From: Bacteroidota bacterium
GTDB taxonomy: Bacteria; Bacteroidota; Bacteroidia; Bacteroidales; Tenuifilaceae
Length of the DNA: 43,143 nucleotides
Assembly (NCBI GenBank): GCA_023406715.1
Contig: JAEXVC010000244.1
Coordinates: 1-43,143 of the forward strand
Direction of reading: 5' to 3'
Below, one piece after another: positions 24,868 to 33,919 of the stretch. Numbering within the stretch: position 1 is the first letter of the stretch; the number at the start of each line of letters is the position of its first letter. Made by a program: the position numbers and the translations under genes. Below the pieces are notes generated by a model, which saw only the letters and a program-made list of their open reading frames with translations, had not been told where the DNA came from and did not search any database.

Positions 24868-27087
24868 TTACTTAACCTTTACACCCAAAACAAGAACATC
24901 GTCAATCTGTTCATTTCTTCCCATCCATTGTAAAAACTCTTTCTCCAAAATCTCGCTTTGTTCAACTCCTGAAAGATGGTTAACCTGAGAGATTAATTGA
25001 CGGAATTTACTTCGCATAAATTTTTTATTTTGACCACCTCCCAATTGATCGAAATATCCATCTGTTACCAAGTAAATCCAATCACCCGCTATCATCTTAA
25101 ACGAATTTATTGTGAATGATTTTGGGTCTTTTTCAAAGGAAGTGCCAAGTGTAATATAATCGGGCTTTACCTCCTTTAAATCTCCATTGGATTGTATGAA
25201 TATTGGTATGAGCGCCCCAGTATAATCCAACTGGTAGGTTTCTTTATCAAAAATGCAAACGGCAATATCCATACTATCCTTTAGAACTTGTTCTGATTCG
25301 GATTTGCGTAAGCGCCTAATAAGTTGTTCGTTCAGGAAAGCAACTATTTGGTCGGGTTTGTAATAGTGATGTAGATTAACTGCTTGATTTAATAAATCAA
25401 TCCCGATAATGCTCATAAATGCACCTGGGACTCCATGTCCAGTACAGTCCGATAATGCAAAATAGACTTTTTTTCCAGATGTTACCATCCAATAAAAATC
25501 TCCGCTTACAATATCCTTGGGCTTATTAAAAAGAACGGCATCTGAAAAAACCTCTTTTACAACTTCAACGCTTGGTTGTATTGATTCCTGAATTCTTTCT
25601 GCATACCTAATACTATCTGTGATCTTTTCAATATAGCCCTCAATAATTTTGTAGGCTTCTTCGAGATTTTTGTTTTTTTGTTCAATAAAATTCTTGTTGC
25701 GTTCAATCTGTTCCTTTTGAGTCTCAATTTCCTGCTTTTGCTCTTCGAGTCGGACATTTTGTGCTTCAATCTCTTCAATTTGCTCGGATAACATTTTATT
25801 GCTTGTTCGCTTAGTTCGGAATGCTTGATAAATTGAAAAGATGATTATAGTTGTTAATACTAATCCAATGAGTAAACCATTCTTTAATATATTCTGTCTT
25901 TTGAGCTCTTTCTCTTTTAATTCCTGCTCTTGGGTTAATAGTTTTATCTCATTTTCTTTCTTTTGGGTTTCGTAAATTGTTTGAATAGTGGCAATGTGGC
26001 GAGTATTCTTATCGTTCAATACACTATCCTTGAAGTTTGAGGCAAGGATATAATAATGAAGGGCAGAATCGTACCGTCGAATTTTATTGTAATAGTTACT
26101 ATAAATTTCATAAACCAACTGCAAGTGAATTAAGCTTTTAATTTCTTGCGCAATTTCTAAACTTAAATCGAGATTTTTCTTTGCTTCGTTATCTCGATTA
26201 AGAGCAATTAAAACCCTAGATAGGTTAACATAACTATCTGCCAGAAATTTCTTATCGCCTAGTTTTCTATCAATATCTAATGCCTTGATAAAGTAGTTAT
26301 AGGCAGACATATAGTTTCCCACAAAATATTCAACTTTTCCTAAAGCGTTGTAGTTAATGGCTATGCCCTTTAAACTGCTTATCTCCTGATTTAATTCTAA
26401 AGATTTTTGATAGTACTCCCTAGCCTTTAGATAATTCTTTTTGAATTCGAAGACCTCCCCAATATTGTTATTATTCATGGCTTGGCCTAGTTTATTATTA
26501 GTCTTTTCGGCAATATCAAGGGCTCTATTAAAATAATCTATGGCTTCATCATATCTACCATTTAATGAAAAAATATTGCCCAAACTATTACACGAAACAG
26601 AAATATTGAAAGAATCCTTAATTTCTTCAGCAACTTTAAGTGCTTTTACATGATACTCCGCAGCGTAAGCGTGATTATCTATTCTTCGGTAAACTACGCC
26701 GAGGTTATTTAATGATGAAGACTGTAGTTTTAAATTATTTGTTTCCCGGGCAATTAAATAAGCGTCGTTATGCAACTTGAGGGCCTCGTTATAGCGAGAC
26801 ATATTGCGGTAAAAAGAACCTAATTGATTGTAAACGGCACCCTTTAGATGTTGATTGTTTAGACTTTCAGAAAGTCTTTTCGCCTCTAAAAGATAATTTT
26901 CGGCTAAAACATTATTATGCTCAACCTGATCGTAATGAGTTGCAATCTTTAATAATATTTGTACACGGCTACTATCATTAGGCTCTTGGTACAACTTGAT
27001 TAACAAGGAATCAGATTTTTGGGCTACTGCGAAGCAATAGACACAAACAGCACAAAGTGTAAACAGAAAGTTTTTTCTGAAACTCAT
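24868..27087 (-). CDS. TPR-repeat SpoIIE (PP2C-type) phosphatase
   Basis: A protein of about 739 residues: signal peptide (MSFRKNFLFTLCAVCVYCFA), an array of TPR repeats (about 50-385, e.g. NLGVVYRRIDNHAYAAEYHV), a membrane helix (NGLLIGLVLTTIIIFSIYQA), a Gln/Glu-rich coiled coil, then a SpoIIE/PP2C domain over the last 210 residues with SGDFYW and SDCTGHGVPGAFMS, whose Asp residues bind the metals. The TPR part should face the periplasm and the phosphatase the cytosol, so it can pass a signal across the membrane, classically to a STAS/RsbV protein. I start at ATG 27087, not 27111. First gene of the four-gene cluster. Partner is unknown. Confidence 0.85.
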   Translation of the reverse strand: MSFRKNFLFTLCAVCVYCFAVAQKSDSLLIKLYQEPNDSSRVQILLKIATHYDQVEHNNVLAENYLLEAKRLSESLNNQHLKGAVYNQLGSFYRNMSRYNEALKLHNDAYLIARETNNLKLQSSSLNNLGVVYRRIDNHAYAAEYHVKALKVAEEIKDSFNISVSCNSLGNIFSLNGRYDEAIDYFNRALDIAEKTNNKLGQAMNNNNIGEVFEFKKNYLKAREYYQKSLELNQEISSLKGIAINYNALGKVEYFVGNYMSAYNYFIKALDIDRKLGDKKFLADSYVNLSRVLIALNRDNEAKKNLDLSLEIAQEIKSLIHLQLVYEIYSNYYNKIRRYDSALHYYILASNFKDSVLNDKNTRHIATIQTIYETQKKENEIKLLTQEQELKEKELKRQNILKNGLLIGLVLTTIIIFSIYQAFRTKRTSNKMLSEQIEEIEAQNVRLEEQKQEIETQKEQIERNKNFIEQKNKNLEEAYKIIEGYIEKITDSIRYAERIQESIQPSVEVVKEVFSDAVLFNKPKDIVSGDFYWMVTSGKKVYFALSDCTGHGVPGAFMSIIGIDLLNQAVNLHHYYKPDQIVAFLNEQLIRRLRKSESEQVLKDSMDIAVCIFDKETYQLDYTGALIPIFIQSNGDLKEVKPDYITLGTSFEKDPKSFTINSFKMIAGDWIYLVTDGYFDQLGGGQNKKFMRSKFRQLISQVNHLSGVEQSEILEKEFLQWMGRNEQIDDVLVLGVKVK

Positions 27088-27115
27088 ACTTTTCGCATTA
27101 ATCAACAACAACTAT

Positions 27116-27123
27116 CAAAGTTA
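27116..27123 (-). promoter_or_regulatory. Putative -7 element (TAACTTTG) of the TPR-SpoIIE cluster
   Basis: Minus-strand TAACTTTG fits TAnnTTTG, 28 bases before the chosen ATG at 27087. No TTTG lies at the expected -33 position. Confidence 0.4.
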
Positions 27124-27199
27124 GTGAGTTAGAATTAAAAACACTAAAAAAAATGTGATTTCGTTAATATAATTTCATGTTTAGATAAAATGTATTACC

Positions 27200-27207
27200 T
27201 AAGTTTG
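27200..27207 (+). promoter_or_regulatory. Putative -7 element (TAAGTTTG) of the AsmA-like gene
   Basis: TAAGTTTG fits TAnnTTTG and lies 28 bases before ATG 27236. No clear -33 partner. A good Shine-Dalgarno AGGAG at 27225-27229, unusual for this phylum, sits 6 bases before the start and fixes it. Confidence 0.42.
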
Positions 27208-27235
27208 CGAATTAAAAACTTTTTAGGAGATTTTT

Positions 27236-29677
27236 ATGCGATTTATTAGGATTTTTCTGAAAATTGTTGCCTCTGTCTTGATTTTTGTGCTACTAACATT
27301 AGGTGGGGCAAGCGTTTATATTATGTTCAATAAAAAGGAAATATCCGATAAGTTTTTATCGGTTTTAAAGGAAGAGGTTGACCTTGATATCAAATACTCA
27401 AACTTTGATATTAGCCTAATAAGTCATTTCCCCTTTGCTGCGCTAACTTTTGAGGATTTATCTATTGATATTTCTAACAAGAACGAGCAAACTAAAATTT
27501 TATCTGCACAAAAAATAAGTTTAACAGTAAACTCTATTTACCTGATTCGCGGGAATTTTAGCATCAGAAACTGTATTATTGAAACAGGAGAGGTAAACTA
27601 TTACCCAAAAACAATTGATTCTCTGCTAAACCAATTCTCAAGTGACGAAAATACCACGAGCAACCAAAATATATCAATCAATAAATTTATTTTAAAAAAC
27701 TATATTTTAAATATTTACGATAATAAAAATAAACTATCGATAAAAATAGACGTAAATAATTCTCTTATTTTTATGAATTTAAAAGATGGAAAAATACATT
27801 CATCAATTAAAGCAGATTTGGCAAGTTTATATACCGAAGGGTTTCAAATCAAATATCCAATCAATATTCAACTAAACATCGATAAAACAAAGAATCGATG
27901 CATAATTGAAAATCTTGAACTAGACGTAAATAGAATTTCTGTAAAAGCAAATGGTGAGGCTAACCTTGAAAGCGGTTCTGTTACCCTTAATTATAGGAGT
28001 AAAACGTTTAATATTGATAATCTGCAGGAAATATTGTCAATAAATTATAACGATTTAAGAATTAAGGCCAAATCGACAATTTCGGGTAAAGTTGAATTTA
28101 ACTTTAACAATTCAAAAGTTGACAATCTGATTGTTAACCATGTTTCTAAAGGAAATATTCATTTAAAAGAAAACAACTTTATTGTTAACGAATTGGTGGG
28201 AAAAACCCAGTTTACTAATAATTTCAACAACCATATCACAAGCATAAGCAAAGCAAATATTGAATACGATAATATAAGCACAATTCTATCGGCCAGAATA
28301 AAAGGATTTAACAATCCCGTAATACTTACAGAAGGATTAGTAAAACTAAACCGATCTAAACATTCTTTTATGGACAAAAAGTTCACAATTAGTGCTTCCG
28401 GAAATTTTAAAGCATTGTTAACCATAAAACAGACACAAGAGCGTATAGATATAGTGTATCACAATGCAAGCGGTTTAATAAATTTCGATATTGACGCCAT
28501 TGATGGTATTGACAAAATATCAGATATAAAAGGAAGCGTTGACTTTAAAGAGGATATAACTATTAAATCAACAGGAAATATTGATAAAAAACCATTTAAA
28601 TTAAACATCCACCAGAATAATTTTGTAAGTGTCTTAAACAATAAAATATCGTTAAACCCAGAAATTTCGGTTGATGCCGAGGAGATGGATGTTTCCTACA
28701 TCACTGAAATAATATGCAACACTACAGAGACCAAAGAAACCAAGCCCAATAACAACACATATAGAGTAAAGGTTGATTCAAAAAATCTAAAATACATGAA
28801 TTATACCTTTCAGGATGTTCATTGCGGAATGCTTTTTACCAATAATACTTTTGAAATTCAAAACTTTACTGGGCAAGGTTTTGATGGTTTAATAAGTGGA
28901 ACAATGTTAAACTCTGAAAACAAATATTTTATAAAAACAGATTTTCAGGGAATGGATATATCAAAATTATTTAACCATTACGACAATTTTAAGCAAACAA
29001 TAGTTACACACAATAACATAAGTGGAAACCTGTCGGGTGCAGCAATTCTTAACTTTACTACCAACAACAAGGGCGAGATAGATATGCCTTCTATAAAAAT
29101 GGAGTCGGACATCACCATAAGCAATGGGAAACTAACGGGGATGAATAAAATTGAAAAATTATCAAAATGGCTGAAGTTGGACCAAGTAAAGTCGATAGAC
29201 TTTAAAACACTCAAAAATAAAATTGAAATTAGTGATGGTTGCGTGAAAATCCCTAAAATGGACGTTCTTTCTAATGTTGTAAATATGCAACTCTCAGGCG
29301 AGCATTATTTTGCTGGAAATTTTACCTACTTGATGAAAGTAAACTTCAGCCAGGTTCTCTCACGTCGATTCTTAAACTCATCAGCCACAAACGATAACGA
29401 GCATGCAACGGATGGTTCAATAAATCTTTACCTTAAACTATTTGGCGATAATAATAACTATGAGGTTAAACTCGATAAAAAATCATCGTTCGAGAAAATT
29501 AGGGGTAATATACAGGCTGAGGGTAAAACATTGAAAGAGATTTTTAGGGAAGAATTTAATCAGATCACAAAAAAGGATACTATATTGAAAGCGAATAAAG
29601 ATAGCTCCTTGAGCAATAAAACAAAATTCAACATAGAGTGGGACGAATACGACACGCTTAACGTTGATAACAACTAG
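27236..29677 (+). CDS. AsmA-like envelope protein
   Basis: An 813-residue protein with one N-terminal membrane anchor (ASVLIFVLLTLGGASVYIMF, about 12-31) and a long periplasmic beta-rich repetitive part, the layout of AsmA/TamB-type proteins. The post-anchor segment (SNFDISLISHFPFAALTFED, about 55-74) matches AsmA N termini, and an AsmA C-terminal domain lies near 590-760 (FKTLKNKIEISDGCVKIPKM). AsmA-like proteins help move phospholipids between the two membranes or keep outer-membrane balance. The start is supported by an AGGAG site. It is followed after 11 bases by a histidine kinase gene. Confidence 0.78.
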   Translation: MRFIRIFLKIVASVLIFVLLTLGGASVYIMFNKKEISDKFLSVLKEEVDLDIKYSNFDISLISHFPFAALTFEDLSIDISNKNEQTKILSAQKISLTVNSIYLIRGNFSIRNCIIETGEVNYYPKTIDSLLNQFSSDENTTSNQNISINKFILKNYILNIYDNKNKLSIKIDVNNSLIFMNLKDGKIHSSIKADLASLYTEGFQIKYPINIQLNIDKTKNRCIIENLELDVNRISVKANGEANLESGSVTLNYRSKTFNIDNLQEILSINYNDLRIKAKSTISGKVEFNFNNSKVDNLIVNHVSKGNIHLKENNFIVNELVGKTQFTNNFNNHITSISKANIEYDNISTILSARIKGFNNPVILTEGLVKLNRSKHSFMDKKFTISASGNFKALLTIKQTQERIDIVYHNASGLINFDIDAIDGIDKISDIKGSVDFKEDITIKSTGNIDKKPFKLNIHQNNFVSVLNNKISLNPEISVDAEEMDVSYITEIICNTTETKETKPNNNTYRVKVDSKNLKYMNYTFQDVHCGMLFTNNTFEIQNFTGQGFDGLISGTMLNSENKYFIKTDFQGMDISKLFNHYDNFKQTIVTHNNISGNLSGAAILNFTTNNKGEIDMPSIKMESDITISNGKLTGMNKIEKLSKWLKLDQVKSIDFKTLKNKIEISDGCVKIPKMDVLSNVVNMQLSGEHYFAGNFTYLMKVNFSQVLSRRFLNSSATNDNEHATDGSINLYLKLFGDNNNYEVKLDKKSSFEKIRGNIQAEGKTLKEIFREEFNQITKKDTILKANKDSSLSNKTKFNIEWDEYDTLNVDNN

Positions 29678-29688
29678 ACTTTTGAATT

Positions 29689-30837
29689 ATGGTATTTACA
29701 AGGGTTAAAACAAACTTCATACTGTTGATACTGGCTGGTTTTATTGGCCTTTCAACAATTGTTATTACAAATAGGTTTGTACGTCAACTTTCGTTTGAGG
29801 AGAAGAAAAAAATTGATTTGTGGGTTGCTGGTATAAGAGAACTAATCAACCTTACCGATAACGAAAAGGACTTTACCTTTGTTTTTGAGGTTATTCAGAA
29901 TAATAGCACGGTGCCTGTTCTTCTAACTGACGAAGAGGGAAATGTTCTATCGTACAGAAATATTGACAAGGAGCAGTTTAAGGATTCAATATCAACGGCA
30001 AGGCTAATTGAAAGAATGAGAGCAGAGCATGAGCCTATTGAAATTAACCTACTCCACGATGTAAAAAATTACGTTTACTATATGGATAGTACTACTTTAA
30101 AAAAGTTATCGTACTACCCTTATATTCAACTACTAATAATCATTCTTTTTGTGGTGATTTCTTACTACGCCTTTAGTCAATCGCGCAAGGCTGAACGCAA
30201 CGGTATCTGGGTTGGTATGGCAAAGGAAACCGCACATCAACTAGGAACGCCAACATCATCATTAATGGCTTGCTTAACAATGCTTAGGGAAAATTCGCCT
30301 AACGATTTAGTTTTAAACGAACTTGAAAAGGATATTCATCGACTTGAAATAATAACCGACAGGTTCTCTAAAATTGGCTCTGCTCCTAGTTTAAACAAGA
30401 ATAACCTTGTTGAAATGCTCGATAAATCAGTGGAGTATTTACAGACTAGGGTCTCTAAAAATGTTGTTTTCCAAAAAGAATACGCCATTAAAGAGGCCAT
30501 AAACATTCCACTAAATGTAACGCTCATGGAGTGGGTTATCGAAAATATTGTAAAAAATAGCGTGGATGCTATGAACGGTGTTGGAACACTTACTTTCAAT
30601 ATAATTGACAATACACAGGTTGTTTTTGTGGATATTGTTGATACTGGCCGAGGTATTCCAAAATCTAAGTTTAAGGATGTTTTCCGCCCAGGTTACACCA
30701 CAAAATCCAGAGGTTGGGGTCTTGGATTAACCCTATCGAAGAGAATTGTAGAGGAGTACCATAATGGTAAAATATTTATAAAATCGTCGGAAATAAATAA
30801 GGGAACTGCTTTTAGAATAGTTTTACCAAAAAAATAA
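29689..30837 (+). CDS. Membrane sensor histidine kinase
   Basis: A 382-residue kinase: helix about 9-28 (ILLILAGFIGLSTIVITNRF), a short periplasmic sensor of about 110 residues, helix about 145-163 (IQLLIIILFVVISYYAF), then the H box with KETAHQLGTPTSSLMACLTM (phosphorylated His about 184) and an HATPase domain with N box ENIVKNSVDAM, G1 DTGRGIPK and G2 GWGLGLTLSKRIV. No HAMP domain and no response regulator next to it. Coupled to the AsmA-like gene, it may watch envelope state, but this is inferred. Confidence 0.88.
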   Translation: MVFTRVKTNFILLILAGFIGLSTIVITNRFVRQLSFEEKKKIDLWVAGIRELINLTDNEKDFTFVFEVIQNNSTVPVLLTDEEGNVLSYRNIDKEQFKDSISTARLIERMRAEHEPIEINLLHDVKNYVYYMDSTTLKKLSYYPYIQLLIIILFVVISYYAFSQSRKAERNGIWVGMAKETAHQLGTPTSSLMACLTMLRENSPNDLVLNELEKDIHRLEIITDRFSKIGSAPSLNKNNLVEMLDKSVEYLQTRVSKNVVFQKEYAIKEAINIPLNVTLMEWVIENIVKNSVDAMNGVGTLTFNIIDNTQVVFVDIVDTGRGIPKSKFKDVFRPGYTTKSRGWGLGLTLSKRIVEEYHNGKIFIKSSEINKGTAFRIVLPKK

Positions 30838-30861
30838 TAATCTAATTAAAATCAATTTATT

Positions 30862-31470
30862 ATGAAATCAAAATTAACTATTTTATCAATTGTACTTTTG
30901 GTATTTACTTCGTGTCAGAACAATAAAAGCAAAAATCAATATGTAAAACTTACGGAAGAGCTGGAAAGTATCTTTGAAACTGACCAATCACTCAGAATGA
31001 TTGTTGATTCTGTTGAACAAAAGTATGGTTTTGAATCTAACGAAACTCAAAGTATTTGGCAGAAAATACATGAAAACGACTCGATTAACCTCATAAAAAT
31101 TGATTCCATAATTAGCAAATACGGTTGGCTTGGAGTTGACAAGATTGGAGAAAAAGGAAATGCTGCATTATTCCTTGTAATACAGCACTCGGATTTAAAA
31201 ACTCAAGAAAAATACCTACCGATAATGAAAGATGCTGTAAAAAAAGGGAATGCAAATGGCTCTGAGCTGGCTCTTCTTATTGATAGAATAGAAATGTTCA
31301 ACGGACGACCTCAAGTTTATGGTTCCCAAATACAGTATATCGATGGAAAATATGCGATTTACAAGATTATTGATGAAAAGAATGTAAACAAAAGACGCTC
31401 AGAAGTTGGATTGCAACCACTAGAAGAGTACGTAAAAATTTGGAATATAGATTATAAGTTACCAGAATAA
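30862..31470 (+). CDS. DUF6624 lipoprotein
   Basis: A 202-residue lipoprotein: signal peptide with lipobox VFTSC (Cys about 18), then SIISKYGWLGVDKIGEKGNA near 86-105, LVIQHSDLKTQEKYLPIMKD near 110-129 and the C-terminal ALLIDRIEMFNGRPQVYGSQ, the features of DUF6624. The family function is unknown. It lies 24 bases after the histidine kinase and may share its transcript. It converges on yidD with 4 bases between stops. Confidence 0.8.
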   Translation: MKSKLTILSIVLLVFTSCQNNKSKNQYVKLTEELESIFETDQSLRMIVDSVEQKYGFESNETQSIWQKIHENDSINLIKIDSIISKYGWLGVDKIGEKGNAALFLVIQHSDLKTQEKYLPIMKDAVKKGNANGSELALLIDRIEMFNGRPQVYGSQIQYIDGKYAIYKIIDEKNVNKRRSEVGLQPLEEYVKIWNIDYKLPE

Positions 31471-31474
31471 TTAA

Positions 31475-31726
31475 TTACGGAACAGGGTCGTAACCATGAC
31501 CACCCCAAGGATGACAGCGCGATACTCGTTTTATTGTCAACCATAATCCTTTGAAAAAACCATGTTTCTTTAACGCTTCTAACGAGTAAGAGGAACAAGT
31601 AGGTGTGTATCTGCAACTATTTGGAAAGTATGGTGATATGAATATCTGGTAGATTTTTACCAGTAAAATCGGTATATAGGCCAAAATCCTAGTAATAAAT
31701 CGCCATATATCATTTATATATTTCAC
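31475..31726 (-). CDS. yidD: Membrane protein insertion efficiency factor YidD
   Basis: An 83-residue membrane-associated protein with the full family signature: KIYQIFISPYFPNSCRYTPT, CSSYSLEALKKHGFFKGLWL and RVSRCHPWGGHGYDPVP. It helps YidC-dependent insertion of inner-membrane proteins. It follows rnpA by 19 bases, the usual neighbour; yidC itself is not in the window. Confidence 0.95.
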   Translation of the reverse strand: MKYINDIWRFITRILAYIPILLVKIYQIFISPYFPNSCRYTPTCSSYSLEALKKHGFFKGLWLTIKRVSRCHPWGGHGYDPVP

Positions 31727-31745
31727 TATCTATCAAATTATTAAA

Positions 31746-32132
31746 CTACTCCACCTTTAACTTAGTCTTCAGTTTGTGGAGTAACTCGTTTACAGATTTT
31801 TCTATAACGGGAGTCTCAACAATATCCTTCGATACAAAAATTAACGCAATATCAACCCTTTTGTTCTCTGGAATGCTATCGAAAATGGAATGAACATTTA
31901 ACCTAAAAACTTCACGCATACGCCTACGAATAAGATTTCGTTTAACTGCACGCTTAAAACTCCTTTTGGATACTACAAACATCACTTTATAAACGGCTTC
32001 ATCGGTTGCTACATCGGTTAAACGGTAGGCCATCTTAATAGGATAATAGAATAGAGAACTTCCGCCATTGAATAGCGCAGAAATATCCTTTTCGTGTGAT
32101 AGTATATTATTTTTCCTAAGAAAAAATCTCAT
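31746..32132 (-). CDS. rnpA: Ribonuclease P protein component
   Basis: Protein subunit of RNase P, which matures tRNA 5' ends. The basic motif KRAVKRNLIRRRMREVFR (about 60-77) is diagnostic, and the N terminus FLRKNNILSHEKDISALFNG matches the family start. Length 128 is normal. The ATG directly abuts the T tract of the hairpin that follows hemD, so there is no ordinary leader. rpmH is not next to it. Confidence 0.92.
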   Translation of the reverse strand: MRFFLRKNNILSHEKDISALFNGGSSLFYYPIKMAYRLTDVATDEAVYKVMFVVSKRSFKRAVKRNLIRRRMREVFRLNVHSIFDSIPENKRVDIALIFVSKDIVETPVIEKSVNELLHKLKTKLKVE

Positions 32133-32160
32133 AAAAAAACAGGGGATTTATTATCCCCTG
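32133..32160 (-). terminator. Hairpin with T tract between hemD and rnpA
   Basis: On the minus strand CAGGGGAT pairs with ATCCCCTG (arms at 32153-32160 and 32140-32147; 5-base loop), followed by seven T (32133-32139). The layout is that of an intrinsic terminator for hemD, but the T run ends exactly at the rnpA start codon, so it could also act as an attenuator or a translation-control hairpin for rnpA. Confidence 0.8.
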
Positions 32161-32163
32161 ATA

Positions 32164-32919
32164 TTATTTTGTTTTTTTGGTATATTCCTTCAAGAAAACA
32201 TCGATTGCGTGGGTCATACTCGGACAGGATGGCGTAGGTGCTGTTACATCGAGCCTTAAACCTGCATCCTTAACTGCTTTGGCTGTACTGGCACCAAATG
32301 CGCCAATAACAATCTCCTTTTGGTCAAAATTTGGAAAATTATCGTGAAGCGATTTAATCCCGTTTGGACTGTAAAAAACTATCATCTCGTAAGGAAAATC
32401 ATCCCTTAAATCGGATAAATCGCTACTAACGGTTTTATAGAAAATAGCCTTGGTGTACTTAATCTTAGCCTTATCGAGAGATTTAGGTATTTCGGGCTTA
32501 TGAACATCCGATAGGGAAAGTAAATACTTCTCCTCCTTATGTTTTTGCATAATCTCAAGCAAATCTGCAAAAGTGTTGTTACCGTAAAAGATTTTACGTT
32601 TCCTGTAAACAATATACTTCTGCAGGTAAAGAGCTATAGACTCTGTAATGCAGAAATATTTCATTGTTTCGGGAACTGTAACTCTAACCTCCTCGCAAAT
32701 TCTAAAGAAATGATCCACTGCTGTTTTGCTGGTAAAAATAACCGCAGTGTGTTCCAGAATGTTAATTTTTTGCTGCCTAAATTCCTTAGAAGAAACACCC
32801 TCTACGTGAATAAAGGGTCGGAAATCAATCTTCAAACCATACTTCTGAGCTAACTCCATATAAGGAGATTTCTCGTTCTGTGGCTCGGGTTGCGAAATTA
32901 CTACTTTTTTGATTTTCAA
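32164..32919 (-). CDS. hemD: Uroporphyrinogen-III synthase
   Basis: Closes hydroxymethylbilane into uroporphyrinogen III in tetrapyrrole synthesis. Two alternating domains are visible; recognisable points are AVIFTSKTAVDHFFRIC near 60-76, VFYSPNGIKSLHDNFP near 182-197 and IGAFGASTAKAVKDAGLRLD near 205-224, with the ending APTPSCPSMTHAID. Length 251 is normal. It follows the DUF4271 gene by 28 bases; no other haem gene is in the window. Confidence 0.86.
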   Translation of the reverse strand: MKIKKVVISQPEPQNEKSPYMELAQKYGLKIDFRPFIHVEGVSSKEFRQQKINILEHTAVIFTSKTAVDHFFRICEEVRVTVPETMKYFCITESIALYLQKYIVYRKRKIFYGNNTFADLLEIMQKHKEEKYLLSLSDVHKPEIPKSLDKAKIKYTKAIFYKTVSSDLSDLRDDFPYEMIVFYSPNGIKSLHDNFPNFDQKEIVIGAFGASTAKAVKDAGLRLDVTAPTPSCPSMTHAIDVFLKEYTKKTK

Positions 32920-32947
32920 GGCCCTAAAGTTTTATTTCAATCTCACT

Positions 32948-33889
32948 CTACATCCTTTGTACCTGCAGGTAAAGTATAATTACAGGTACAATTTCAAGGG
33001 CACAAAGGTATAAAATGAAATACAAAAATGAAACACTGTTTTTAAGAAACAATGAAAGTATTCTTATAAGTCTGTATATCAATATAATAACAAACAAACC
33101 AGCTGAACAATAAAGTAAATAACCTGACATTGGAGCATTGATATAGAATACAATTAAGGATAAAGGGAAAAGAACAAAACCTCCTCCACGAATTGCAATT
33201 AAAGTATCAAAGTAAAGTTTATGTGTAAATAATTTATCAGGAATAATCAGCTCTATTGATTTATGCAGTATGTAGAAATAAACACGATAAGCAAACAGCG
33301 CTCCGAGTATTATTGAAAACAGTATTATGCTAGCCCAACCGCTCGTGCTTTGACCACCCAAGCCACCAATGAAACTAAATGTTAAAAAGGATAATGTGAT
33401 GATAGCAATGGTATCGAGCAGCAAGAGTAAACGTTTGGTGGGAACATTAAGGTCGGCAACAAATTTTTCTACAACGTAGGCGTAAATTAATCCTTCAAAA
33501 AATTTACCGAGATATTTTGAATAACGGACAAGAATGGCAACGAACGAAACAAGACCAATTAAGAAAGGAATTATAAATAAATCGTTGGTTGGATTTTGTT
33601 TTAATTCCTTTGGATGTATCCAACCCTTGGAATTCTGAACCTCAGTTGATGATTTAAAAACTGTTTTAACTTCAACTACTGGTTTCACAATCTGTTTGTC
33701 GATAATATAACACTCGTTATTTAAAGTATTAAGTGAATTATACTGATATATAAAATTATCGTACAAATTATTATGCGCATTTTCTTTTGAGTTAATGGAA
33801 TAATTTGCAGGGATATAATTTACCTGCAACAATGATTCCTGCGAAACCGATGTGCTATCCTTTAATACTGAAGACGAAGTAAGTGCCAT
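32948..33889 (-). CDS. DUF4271 membrane protein
   Basis: A protein of about 313 residues: a soluble N-terminal part of about 95 residues, then six to seven membrane helices. Segments such as AYRVYFYILHKSIELIIPDK and LYFDTLIAIRGGGFVLFPLS match DUF4271, a Bacteroidota family often beside hemD. Function is unknown. The frame reads back to 33910, but ATG 33889 (MALTSSSVLKDS) is the better start. The uvrC gene lies 30 bases upstream. Confidence 0.78.
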   Translation of the reverse strand: MALTSSSVLKDSTSVSQESLLQVNYIPANYSINSKENAHNNLYDNFIYQYNSLNTLNNECYIIDKQIVKPVVEVKTVFKSSTEVQNSKGWIHPKELKQNPTNDLFIIPFLIGLVSFVAILVRYSKYLGKFFEGLIYAYVVEKFVADLNVPTKRLLLLLDTIAIITLSFLTFSFIGGLGGQSTSGWASIILFSIILGALFAYRVYFYILHKSIELIIPDKLFTHKLYFDTLIAIRGGGFVLFPLSLIVFYINAPMSGYLLYCSAGLFVIILIYRLIRILSLFLKNSVSFLYFILYLCALEIVPVIILYLQVQRM

Positions 33890-33919
33890 AAACCAAAAAT
33901 TGATACGCAAAAGTATCTA

